Part shown: positions 52,958 through 61,066 of the stretch, piece by piece
Position numbering within the stretch: position 1 is the first letter of the stretch
Layout: each line of letters starts with the position of its first letter
Source of the DNA: Acidobacteriota bacterium
Lineage (GTDB): Bacteria > Acidobacteriota > Blastocatellia > Pyrinomonadales > Pyrinomonadaceae
DNA length: 64,000 nt
Assembly: GCA_025463135.1 (NCBI GenBank)
Contig: JAOAPY010000032.1
Span: 124,001-188,000, forward strand
Direction of reading: 5' to 3'
The notes under the pieces: model-generated
Databases searched by the model: none
What the model saw: only the letters and a program-made list of their open reading frames with translations
Told to the model about the DNA's origin: nothing
Position numbers and translations under genes: made by a program

Positions 52958-53095
52958 CGTTTAGATAGCGGACTTGTCCGGCGGCCAATGTAACGCAAGC
53001 TGCCGGCTGGCGATGAGGTCAAATGCCAAACACACGCGCGCAATGTAACAGTTTGCGTTACAAAAAAGTGGGGCGCACAGGGCGCTGTCAAAACG
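52958..53095. repeat. Family A doublet, copy A7, containing a nested family B element
   Basis: The left end is CGTTTAGATAGCGGACTTGT, the right end GGGCGCTGTCAAAACG. Its spacer holds a complete family B copy at 52989-53062. The element occupies the gap between malQ and the second amylase gene. Confidence 0.83.
52989..53062. repeat. Family B palindromic doublet, copy B2, inserted in A7
   Basis: TGTAACGCAAGCTGCCGGCT to TGTAACAGTTTGCGTTACA; the centre includes GGTCAAATGCC, the mirror of the GGCATT motif of the other B copies. Confidence 0.8.
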
Positions 53096-53115
53096 GCAGA
53101 TTAAGAAAATCAACT

Positions 53116-55005
53116 ATGCATCGTATGGATCTCAAGCGTGGCGCCGCCCTGCTGGCATTAGTGATTGGCATTCCCCTGTCGTGTCTGGCCCAATCCCAGG
53201 GTCCGCAGGTAACAAAAGTCGATCCGCCAAGTTGGTGGGTGGGCCATTCGTTAAACCCGGTGCGCGTGTTCATTCGCGGACACAATCTTGCCGGCGCACG
53301 CTTGACCGCACCTGCCGGCCTGCGCCTTGGGCTTCCCAGGATCAATGCGGCGGGTACCTACATTATCGTCGACGTGCAGATTAGTGCGCAGGTAAAACCA
53401 GGAATACGCGAGCTAAAAATCACGACTGCGAACGGGACCGTGCCGGCTCCCTTTGAAGTTCTGACACCTTTGGCGCGTGCCGGTCGTTTCCAGGGATTCT
53501 CACCCGCCGATGTTATGTACCTGATCATGATCGATCGTTTCAGCGACGGCGATCATTCAAACAACGATCCCGCGCAATCGCGTGGTCTCTACGACCGCGG
53601 CAACCAGTTCTACTACCACGGTGGCGATTTACAGGGCGTTATCGATCGCCTGCCTTACCTCAAAGATTTGGGAGTGACCGCACTGTGGCTGACGCCCTGG
53701 TACGACAACTATGATCGGCTCAACGAGATTGAACTCAAGGACGGGAAACCCTGCACGGGATTTCACGGCTACAATCCCCAGGATTTTTACGACGTCGAAG
53801 AGCACTTTGGAACGCTGGATAAGCTGCGCGAGCTGGTCGAAGCAGCACACAAGCTGGGCTTCAAGATCGTTCAGGATGAAGTCGTCAATCACACTGGCCC
53901 TTATCATCCCTGGGTCGACGATCCGCCGACACCTACCTGGTTCAACGGCACCCGGCAACATCATTTGAAAAATGTTTTCCAAACCTGGGAGTTGCACGAT
54001 CCACGTCCGGTTTTGAATCTCAAGAAAGAAACGATGGAAGGCTGGTTTCTCGACTTTCTTCCCGATCTCAATCAGGACGATCCAGAGACCGCGCGCTATC
54101 TAATCCAGAATACGCTTTGGTGGATTGGCATCACCGGGTTGGATGGCATTCGCATGGACACGTGGCAATATGTGTCCAATAGCTTTTGGAACAAGTGGAA
54201 CGGCGCCATAAAACGAGAGTATCCAAAGTTCACCGTGGTCGGTGAGGTAAAGGATGGCGATGTAGTGCACACATCCTTCTTTCAGGGTGGAGTGGTGCGC
54301 AATGGGGCGGATTCGCGCCTCGACTCACTGCTGGATTTCCCTCTTTTTTATTCCCTCCGTCAGGCTTTCGCCGAAGGCAAACATCTCGATGAAGTTCCGA
54401 AGACCCTGGCGAAGGATTACCTCTACACGAACCCGAATATTCTGGTGACGCTGCTGGGCGGACATGATGACGGCCGTTTCATGAGCGAGAAGGGCGCGAG
54501 TATCGCCGGACTCAAGCTGGCCAATGCCTTTGTGCTGACAACACGAGGAGTGCCGCAGCTTTACTACGGCGACGAGATCGCCATGAGCGGAGCAGATGAA
54601 CCGGCCACGCGTGCGGATTTTCCGGGTGGATTTCCCGGCGATAAGAAAAACGCATTTGTTAAGGAAGGGCGGAAGCAGCAGGAGCAGGATTTATTTGCCT
54701 ACGTGCGCAAGTTGACGCGACTGCACAGCGAGCTTGAACCGCTCAGGAGCGGGGAACTTGTAAACCTGTATGTATCGGCGCAACAGTATGCTTATGCGCG
54801 GAAGACAAAGACTGATGCGGTAGTGATTGTTATCAATAATGATACGAAGCCGGCCACGATGGAATTTGCCGTTAACGAGATTGGCCTGGCTGACGGCAAG
54901 TCCCTGGTTGATCGGTTGGGAGTATCACCTGAAACGCGCGTCAGCGGCGCCAGTTTGCAGGTGAGTCTACCGGCCCGTTCGGCGGCGGTATTCGTGCCGC
55001 GTTGA
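53116..55005 (+). CDS. Second secreted GH13 cyclomaltodextrinase/neopullulanase-like amylase
   Basis: 629 residues from ATG 53116. The frame is open from 53023, but the first 31 residues would come from repeats A7/B2, and the signal peptide starts at MHRMDLKRGAALLALVIGIP. The N-domain VTKVDPPSWWVGHSLNPVRV parallels that of the first amylase. GH13 residues: DEVVNH (255-260), Asp348 in GIRMDTWQ, Glu378 in VVGEVKDGD, and HD (450-451) in LLGGHDDGRF, where the usual Asn before His is Gly. Full length, likely periplasmic. The paralogy suggests a local duplication that now brackets malQ. Confidence 0.9.
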   Translation: MHRMDLKRGAALLALVIGIPLSCLAQSQGPQVTKVDPPSWWVGHSLNPVRVFIRGHNLAGARLTAPAGLRLGLPRINAAGTYIIVDVQISAQVKPGIRELKITTANGTVPAPFEVLTPLARAGRFQGFSPADVMYLIMIDRFSDGDHSNNDPAQSRGLYDRGNQFYYHGGDLQGVIDRLPYLKDLGVTALWLTPWYDNYDRLNEIELKDGKPCTGFHGYNPQDFYDVEEHFGTLDKLRELVEAAHKLGFKIVQDEVVNHTGPYHPWVDDPPTPTWFNGTRQHHLKNVFQTWELHDPRPVLNLKKETMEGWFLDFLPDLNQDDPETARYLIQNTLWWIGITGLDGIRMDTWQYVSNSFWNKWNGAIKREYPKFTVVGEVKDGDVVHTSFFQGGVVRNGADSRLDSLLDFPLFYSLRQAFAEGKHLDEVPKTLAKDYLYTNPNILVTLLGGHDDGRFMSEKGASIAGLKLANAFVLTTRGVPQLYYGDEIAMSGADEPATRADFPGGFPGDKKNAFVKEGRKQQEQDLFAYVRKLTRLHSELEPLRSGELVNLYVSAQQYAYARKTKTDAVVIVINNDTKPATMEFAVNEIGLADGKSLVDRLGVSPETRVSGASLQVSLPARSAAVFVPR

Positions 55006-55022
55006 GGCGATGCGCCGCCGGA

Positions 55023-55097
55023 TGTAATGCAAACTGTTAGTTTGCGTGTGGCTGCCTGGCATTCAACGTCGGATAGAAGCTAACAGCTTGGGTTACA
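55023..55097. repeat. Family B palindromic doublet, copy B3
   Basis: TGTAATGCAAACTGTTAGTT to AAGCTAACAGCTTGGGTTACA. The left unit has AAACT/AGTTT, the right AAGCT/AGCTT: both stem strands changed together. The rest of the 304-nt gap 55006-55309 holds a family H fragment near 55138-55190 and CGGAGC-type hairpin remnants; no gene is seen. Confidence 0.83.
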
Positions 55098-55309
55098 TCC
55101 GAGGCGCAGCTCGGAAGAGTTAGGGAACCTTATCGGTAACGCGGAGCCTTACCGCATTCTGCTGCGGCAAAGCCGCGGACGATGGAACGTAGTGCTGCCG
55201 TTTTGGATGATACATTTCGCTCCTTCGGAGCTTGGATCAATAAGTAACTGACGTAACTATAAATATTCGGCGCCTATGGAGCTTAACGCGAAGACGCGTA
55301 TACCATTTA

Positions 55310-56029
55310 ATGACGTACAAAGCCCTCAAAGATCAGATCGCTCTGGTAACCGGCGGCGGCAGCGGCATTGGCCGCGCTTTCACGGAGGCCCTGGCCACCG
55401 CAGGCGTTACCGTGGTAATCGCCTCGCGCCGCGAAGACGTGCTCAGTCACACCGCGCTTGATCTGAATTTGAAGCTCGGCGCCGAGCGTGTCTTTCCTTA
55501 TGCCTTCGACATTCGTGAACGACGCGAGATCGATGCCCTGGTGGGCCATGTGATCGAAAGCCATGGCGACCTGGACATTCTGGTGAACAACTCGGGACTG
55601 GCTGTTCCGGAGACGGTCGATCAGATCAGCGAAGATGGTTGGGATAAAGTGATGGATACCAACCTGCGGGGCATGATGCAACTGGTGCGAGCGACGCTGC
55701 CGCAGATGATTGCAAATGAGTTTGGCGACATCGTCAATATTTCTTCACAGGCGGGAAAGCACGGCTATGCGGACGTGCCGTCCTATTGCGCTTCGAAGTT
55801 CGGCCTGCTCGGTTTTGCGGAAGCTTTGCGCGATCACGTGCGCAAGGCCGGAGCGAACATTCGAGTGTTCAATTTCTGTCCGGGATTGGTCGACGTTGAG
55901 AACGCTGCGCCCGAGGCTGCGCCGCGACCGGGCTTCATTCATGTAGCCAACCTGGCGCGTACTTTGATGTACGCCTTATCGCTCGAACGCAATGTGGTGT
56001 TGGAAGATATCAGTCTGTACGCTTCGTAA
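55310..56029 (+). CDS. Short-chain dehydrogenase/reductase
   Basis: 239 residues, classical SDR. TGGGSGIGRAF binds the cofactor, NNSG stabilises the core, and the active site is ISSQAGKHGYADVPSYCASKFG (Ser, Tyr, Lys). VVIASRRE, with Arg after the second beta strand, favours NADP(H). The substrate is unknown; the locus suggests a sugar-derived compound. It is co-oriented with the flanking glucan genes, and family A copy A8 lies between it and the transporter gene. Confidence 0.9.
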   Translation: MTYKALKDQIALVTGGGSGIGRAFTEALATAGVTVVIASRREDVLSHTALDLNLKLGAERVFPYAFDIRERREIDALVGHVIESHGDLDILVNNSGLAVPETVDQISEDGWDKVMDTNLRGMMQLVRATLPQMIANEFGDIVNISSQAGKHGYADVPSYCASKFGLLGFAEALRDHVRKAGANIRVFNFCPGLVDVENAAPEAAPRPGFIHVANLARTLMYALSLERNVVLEDISLYAS

Positions 56030-56066
56030 AGCGGTGTTGGACTTTGCACTCGCTCCAAGATCGAGT

Positions 56067-56157
56067 TCTGTTTAAAGAGCGCACTTGTGCGCCGGTAGTA
56101 ATTAGAATTCGAGAATGGTCCTCTTCAAGCGGCGGACAAGTCCGCTTTCGCAACGGA
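56067..56157. repeat. Family A palindromic doublet, copy A8
   Basis: CTGTTTAAAGAGCGCACTTG on the left, CGGACAAGTCCGCTTTCGCA on the right. The mini-palindromes are GCGCAC/GTGCGC and GCGGAC/GTCCGC, again both intact. It precedes the transporter gene. Confidence 0.85.
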
Positions 56158-56225
56158 ATGAAAAACAGTCAATCGCTTCGGAACTCTGAAGATTCTGGAC
56201 AGCAGCAAAAGAGAAGGTGACGACC

Positions 56226-57668
56226 ATGGACAAACCACGATTGAGCTTCTGGCAAATCTGGAGCATGAGTTTTGGCTTCCTCGGTATTCAGTTTGGCTGG
56301 GGATTGCAACTCGCAAATATGAGTGGGATTTACACCTACCTGGGGGCGAGTCCAGACGCTGTACCGCTCTTGTGGCTTGCGGGGCCCATGACAGGTCTCC
56401 TGGTCCAACCCATTGTTGGTGCTATGAGCGATCGAACCTGGAACAGGCTTGGGCGACGACGCCCGTACTTCCTGGTTGGCGCTATTCTTGCCAGCATTGC
56501 GCTTTTCTTCATGCCTGATTCTTCAACGCTGTGGATGGCGGCTGGTTTGCTCTGGATTCTAGACGCCAGCATCAATGTCAGCATGGAGCCGTTTCGGGCT
56601 TTTGTCGCTGACAAATTGAACGTAGAGCAGCGCACGGCCGGCTTTGTTATGCAAAGCTTTTTCATCGGTATCGGAGCGACCCTGGCGAATACTCTGCCGT
56701 GGATATTTCGCCAGGCAGGTGTTAGCGGTACAACGGCCAGCGGTATTCCCTTGACGGTCCAATACTCCTTCAAGATCGGCGCGGTGGCATTCCTGCTTGC
56801 GGTGTTGTGGACCGTCTTCACAACGAAAGAGTACCCGCCGGACAACATCGAAGAATTTGAGCGCAAACGACGCGCGACGTACGGCAACGCCACGGGTTTG
56901 GCGAAGGTATTTCGGATCATCGCGGAACTGTTGCGCGAGATTTCTCACGCGATAAGAGAAATGCCACGAACGATGAAACAATTGGCCGTAGTTCAGATAT
57001 TCACATGGTTGGGGCTCTTTTGCATGTGGATGTTCTTCGGGCTGACGACCTCGTATCGCGTTTTTGGAGCGCATAACAGTGCCGACCCACGGTTTGCGTT
57101 GGGACAGGAATGGGGCGGCAACGCCTTTGCGGTTTATTCTATTGTTTGCTTTGCGGTCGCCTTTCTACTACCCAAGTTGGCATCAGCAACGAGCCGTAAA
57201 GTCGTGCACGCAATCTCACTCGTATGTGGGGGACTGGGACTTGTATCGGTATATTTTATTCAGGACAAGTGGATGCTGCTGTTAACTATGATCGGAGTGG
57301 GAATAGCCTGGGCCTCGATCCTCTCAATGCCTTACGCGATTCTTTCGGGGGCCTTACCTGCGGCACGCATGGGCGTCTACATGGGCATCTTCAATTTCTT
57401 TATTGTTATTCCGGAAATCATCGCGTCGCTTTTCTTCGGCCGCATCATCCGGGCCATATTCGGTGAGAACAGCACCATTGCACCGCTCTACATGGTGATG
57501 GCCGGCGGCGTGTTCATGTTGCTCGCCGCGTTGCTCGTGGCGCGAGTGGACGATGTAGCGCATCGAGTGGCGATAGATGATGTACTACGCGCGGACGCGC
57601 AGGAGTTGTTCACTGTGCCGGAAGCGGTTCAGCCGGTGCCGAGCAGCGGATTGATTAATGAGGAGTAG
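56226..57668 (+). CDS. MFS sugar transporter, SLC45/MalY-like
   Basis: 480 residues from ATG 56226; GAGAAGG is about 8 nt upstream, and a GTG at 56217 is an alternative. Twelve membrane segments are expected. The N-terminus ([23 protein letters not shown]) and the loop [20 protein letters not shown] carry the GPH/SLC45 signature. This type imports maltose or sucrose by proton symport across the inner membrane. Its position among amylase and malQ genes makes maltose or short maltodextrins the likely substrate. Confidence 0.92.
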   Translation: MDKPRLSFWQIWSMSFGFLGIQFGWGLQLANMSGIYTYLGASPDAVPLLWLAGPMTGLLVQPIVGAMSDRTWNRLGRRRPYFLVGAILASIALFFMPDSSTLWMAAGLLWILDASINVSMEPFRAFVADKLNVEQRTAGFVMQSFFIGIGATLANTLPWIFRQAGVSGTTASGIPLTVQYSFKIGAVAFLLAVLWTVFTTKEYPPDNIEEFERKRRATYGNATGLAKVFRIIAELLREISHAIREMPRTMKQLAVVQIFTWLGLFCMWMFFGLTTSYRVFGAHNSADPRFALGQEWGGNAFAVYSIVCFAVAFLLPKLASATSRKVVHAISLVCGGLGLVSVYFIQDKWMLLLTMIGVGIAWASILSMPYAILSGALPAARMGVYMGIFNFFIVIPEIIASLFFGRIIRAIFGENSTIAPLYMVMAGGVFMLLAALLVARVDDVAHRVAIDDVLRADAQELFTVPEAVQPVPSSGLINEE

Positions 57669-57670
57669 TT

Positions 57671-57740
57671 CTTCGTTGCGAGCTTCGCGTCATTGCGGGA
57701 AATGATTTCGCGCAAAGACGCAAAGCTCGCAAAGGAAGAA
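57671..57740. repeat. Family F inverted repeat, copy F3
   Basis: TTCGTTGCGAGCTTCGCGTC and GCGCAAAGACGCAAAGCTCG with AAAGGAAG. It spans the gap between the transporter and third amylase genes, and its right end supplies the AAAGGAAG that acts as ribosome-binding site. Confidence 0.75.
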
Positions 57741-57742
57741 CA

Positions 57743-59206
57743 ATGGTTCGATGGAAGGAAGCTATGAAGCTAACAGTTAAAGCTGCGCGCGCGACAGGTC
57801 GCTTGCTGATACTCACTATTGTCGTCGCCTCCTTTTTTTGCGAAAGCCTGGCGCAACAACCGGCGCGCGATGTTTCGAAAGCGCAGGCCCGAGCGACGCG
57901 CGATTGGGTGCGCGACGGCGTTATCTATGAAATCTACCCGCGCGCTTTTTCCGCTGAAGGAAACTTTTACGGCGTAACAACGCAACTCGATCGGTTGAAG
58001 GATCTCGGTGTGACGATTCTCTGGCTGATGCCGATTCATCCGATCGGTCAGGAGAAGAAGAAGGGAACCATCGGCAGTCCCTACGCCGTGCGTGATTACT
58101 ACGGCATCAACCCCGACTATGGCACCAAAGCTGATTTGCAGCGGCTTATCTCCGAGGCACACCGCCGCGGCCTGAAGGTCGTCATCGATATCGTCGCCAA
58201 TCATACTTCCTGGGACAGTGTGCTGATGAAGCATCCCGAGTTCTACAAGAAGGATGCGAAGGGCAACATCACTTATCCGTATGACTGGTTCGATATCGCA
58301 GCCCTCAATTACAACAGTCAGGAGTTACGACGTTACATGACCGATATGCTGGTCTCCTGGTTGCGCGATTTTGATCTGGACGGCTTTCGCTGCGATGTAG
58401 CGGGTGAGGTGCCCACTGATTTCTGGGAGAACGCGCGGGTGGAACTGGAAAAGATCAAACCCGACATCTTCATGCTGGCTGAAGCGCACAAAGCAGAATT
58501 GCTGGTCAGGGCTTTTGATCTTGATTATTCCTGGCCGCTGCATAGTGCGCTGACAGAGGTCCTGCACGGACGAGCCCGCGCCTCCGATTTGCGCGCGGCG
58601 TGGGAGAGTGAAGTTAACGAGTGGCCGCGCGGTGCCTTGCACATGCGCTTTTCTGATAATCACGACGAACGCCGGGCCATCGCTCGCTTCGGTGAACCCG
58701 GTGCGTTGGCGGCCTCGGCCCTGGTCTTCACGCTCGACGGTGTGCCGATGCTCTATAACGGAATGGAAGTCGGCGATACGACTGAATCGGGAGCGCCGGC
58801 ATTGTTTGAAAAGCTGCCGGTCTTCTGGCCGATTGCCGAGCGACGACCGGAATTCCCGCGCTTCTACAAACAGATGATCGCTCTGCGACGAGCCAGTAGT
58901 GCTTTGCGGCGTGGGTCGCTGGAGTGGCTGCATACTGCGGACGACGCCAGAGTATTGAGCTTTGTGCGCCGGTCAAAAGATGAAGAGGTACTGGTGGCGA
59001 TCAACTTCTCTAATCGCCCGTTTGCAGGGACCATCGAAGTTGCGAGTGGCAACTTTGCGGATATTACTCCGGATGTGGGTCCGCCCCAGCCGCCCGATGA
59101 ACCTGGGTTCCAGGTTCACGGCGCGCACCCAAATCGAATCGTGGGACTGCCGGCCATCTCACTTGATTCATGGGGCTATCGAATTTTCAAACGGAAATTG
59201 AATTAA
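57743..59206 (+). CDS. Third secreted GH13 alpha-amylase-like glycosidase
   Basis: 487 residues. ATG 57743 has AAGGA 6 nt upstream; ATG 57764 is an alternative. Signal peptide ends near ESLAQQ (39). GH13 residues: DIVANH (149-154), nucleophile Asp218 in GFRCDVAGE, Glu247 in MLAEAHKAE, and NHD (306-308). It lacks the cyclomaltodextrinase N-domain of the other two and is shorter, resembling maltogenic or oligo-alpha-glucosidase-like enzymes. It closes the plus-strand glucan operon. Confidence 0.9.
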   Translation: MVRWKEAMKLTVKAARATGRLLILTIVVASFFCESLAQQPARDVSKAQARATRDWVRDGVIYEIYPRAFSAEGNFYGVTTQLDRLKDLGVTILWLMPIHPIGQEKKKGTIGSPYAVRDYYGINPDYGTKADLQRLISEAHRRGLKVVIDIVANHTSWDSVLMKHPEFYKKDAKGNITYPYDWFDIAALNYNSQELRRYMTDMLVSWLRDFDLDGFRCDVAGEVPTDFWENARVELEKIKPDIFMLAEAHKAELLVRAFDLDYSWPLHSALTEVLHGRARASDLRAAWESEVNEWPRGALHMRFSDNHDERRAIARFGEPGALAASALVFTLDGVPMLYNGMEVGDTTESGAPALFEKLPVFWPIAERRPEFPRFYKQMIALRRASSALRRGSLEWLHTADDARVLSFVRRSKDEEVLVAINFSNRPFAGTIEVASGNFADITPDVGPPQPPDEPGFQVHGAHPNRIVGLPAISLDSWGYRIFKRKLN

Positions 59207-59322
59207 GAAGCAACTTGCGCCGCATCAGATCGTGTCCCTAAACGAACGGAGGTAAAGAGGGGAGGCGCTTCTTGTGTTGCTCTTCGCGATCGCGGTAACC
59301 GATCGAGCTCTGCGGTTCAAAC

Positions 59323-59349
59323 ACTCGACTTAAGTCGGTACTCTAAACG
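59323..59349. repeat. Family I fragment
   Basis: ACTCGACTTAAGTCGGTACT followed by CTAAACG, a single hairpin unit with the TACTCTAAAC end. It lies between convergent genes. Confidence 0.65.
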
Positions 59350-59353
59350 TCTG

Positions 59354-60739
59354 TTACGCTGCTTTTCGATGCCGGGTTTTGAAACTCACCAACCCCACTC
59401 TTCTCATCGCGCGCGGAATTTCGACGTTGTTCATGAACCAGCGCCAGACATTTCCGCTGCGCGCATTTTCGGCACTGAGTAGAGTGATACCAACGTTGAT
59501 ACCAATCACATCGCTATCGATCCAGCCATTATTTGGATTGAACGCGTCCACGAATCCGTAACGTCCGTAAATTCGCTCACCAAAATTTTCGCGCATGGCC
59601 CGCAACGACGACACCGTCAGGTCAGGTATGAACATAAGGGAACCACCCGGGGCTGAAGGCACGACTGTGCCGTCAATCGCCGGATCACGCGGCGGTCCGC
59701 CCCACGCCAGATAACCTTTGGCGCTGTCCGAGGCAGTGATGCCCCAAACGTCTGGTCCATAGCCAGGAAATTCAGGCGCCAGGTTAAGACAAAAAGCTCG
59801 ATGCGCGAAGGTCGCGTTTATTGAGTTTTGGAAATAGTCGATGTGGTCGCCGCCAGTTTCGCGACGGTCGCGAAAATCAATCCAGGCATGGGCGTACTGG
59901 TGCATGAACAGCGGGACACCGATGGTGGTGAAATACGCATAGCCCTGGTAACGATAGCGGTCGCGCCATAACGAATACCATGAGCGTTCCGCGATGGCGT
60001 GCGTTGGCGAAGCTATGGCCAGGATGTAGAGAATGGTGTCTTCGCTATACGTGTCCCAGCGCGGCTTCAAAAAACCGGTTTCCGGTTTCCAGCCATGCGA
60101 CAACAACAGAGGATGGCCGTTCAGCATCCAGCGGAAATCGACGCGCGTGTAAATCCTGGTAGCCAGCGCCACGATTTCCGGATCGTCATGAAAACACTGT
60201 CGTACGGTGAGTACTCCACCGAGCAATAGTGCGGTATCGATAGAGGAAACCTCGCTCTTCCATCTGCGCTCGCCCGTCTTTGTATCCAGCCAATGATAGA
60301 ACCATCCATGATTCTCGAAGGCCGTGTTGGCAAAGAACCGCAACGTGTTCCGCGTACGCTCGCGAGCTTCGGCGTCTGTAATCCAGCGGCGCTCGGGCGC
60401 AATGCAAAGCGCGGTCAGTCCAAAGCCGGTGGCGGCGATGCTTGCCACATCGCGATGGTCTTCATCGAGTGCTTTGCCGTCCATGCGGGCGCGATCAGGT
60501 ACCAGACCGGTATGTGGATCGGCCTGCTCCCAAAAATATTGAAACGAACGTCGCTCAAGATCTTCAAGGAACTGTTGGTCTTCAACTGTTAATTGATGAG
60601 CGGCGCCGGCTCGCTGAGACAACTCAGGCGCAGCTGTCCGAACCGGTTGCTGACCGAAAACCGAGTAAGATAAGAGGAGAAGGAAGAGACCTAACAGGAC
60701 CGTCAACTTAGCTCTGGAGGGAGTTTTCGGAGAATTCAT
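59354..60739 (-). CDS. Glycoamylase-type (PF10091) secreted glycosidase, GH144-like endo-beta-1,2-glucanase
   Basis: 461 residues, signal peptide about 1-29. The (alpha/alpha)6 glycoamylase pattern is clear: LERRSFQYFWEQADPHTGLVPDR near the N-terminus, SIAATGFGLTALCIAPE, SSIDTALLLGGVL, then PLFMHQYAHAWIDFRDRR and GITASDSAKGYLAWGGPP. Members of this Pfam family with known activity are endo-beta-1,2-glucanases (GH144), although older annotation says glucoamylase. A GH3 beta-glucosidase is encoded in the same operon, as in known beta-1,2-glucan loci. Substrate specificity is an inference. Confidence 0.8.
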   Translation of the reverse strand: MNSPKTPSRAKLTVLLGLFLLLLSYSVFGQQPVRTAAPELSQRAGAAHQLTVEDQQFLEDLERRSFQYFWEQADPHTGLVPDRARMDGKALDEDHRDVASIAATGFGLTALCIAPERRWITDAEARERTRNTLRFFANTAFENHGWFYHWLDTKTGERRWKSEVSSIDTALLLGGVLTVRQCFHDDPEIVALATRIYTRVDFRWMLNGHPLLLSHGWKPETGFLKPRWDTYSEDTILYILAIASPTHAIAERSWYSLWRDRYRYQGYAYFTTIGVPLFMHQYAHAWIDFRDRRETGGDHIDYFQNSINATFAHRAFCLNLAPEFPGYGPDVWGITASDSAKGYLAWGGPPRDPAIDGTVVPSAPGGSLMFIPDLTVSSLRAMRENFGERIYGRYGFVDAFNPNNGWIDSDVIGINVGITLLSAENARSGNVWRWFMNNVEIPRAMRRVGLVSFKTRHRKAA

Positions 60740-60787
60740 TTTTGCTCGAACCCGACGACGATCAACGAAAAATCCCGAGCGATGACG

Positions 60788-61000
60788 TCACTTATGATTC
60801 CATCTGGGACCACGCTTTCTAAAGGATAGCCCAACAATCAGGAATAATATTCCAACCGCAACCTCACCGCCTATGTCAGTTGCGCTCATAACGCGCGGGC
60901 TCATTGAGAAGAAGCCGGGCGCGAAAATGTCGCGTAACGCAGCGATGATCCATAGACCACCCGCCAAATAGAAAAGCGCCGGCATTACCTTGTGTTTCAT
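60788..61000 (-). CDS. Small two-segment membrane protein
   Basis: 70 residues from ATG 61000, which has AAAGGGAG 7 nt upstream; the longer frame would add 22 residues with no signal. Two hydrophobic segments (about 6-25 PALFYLAGGLWIIAALRDIF and 42-60 IGGEVAVGILFLIVGLSF) flank a short loop. Function unknown. It lies between GH3 and GH144 genes with short gaps, so it is probably co-transcribed. Confidence 0.7.
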   Translation of the reverse strand: MKHKVMPALFYLAGGLWIIAALRDIFAPGFFSMSPRVMSATDIGGEVAVGILFLIVGLSFRKRGPRWNHK

Positions 61001-61066
61001 CTCAATTCTCCCTTTTGCGAGCCCGTCTCTGGTGCGAGAATTACCAGCAACCGGCCGTGACACCAA

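Noticed and set aside
53023-53115. Upstream extension of the second amylase
   Set aside because: These 31 residues are encoded by the A7/B2 repeats and push the signal peptide inside the protein; ATG 53116 fits a secreted enzyme.
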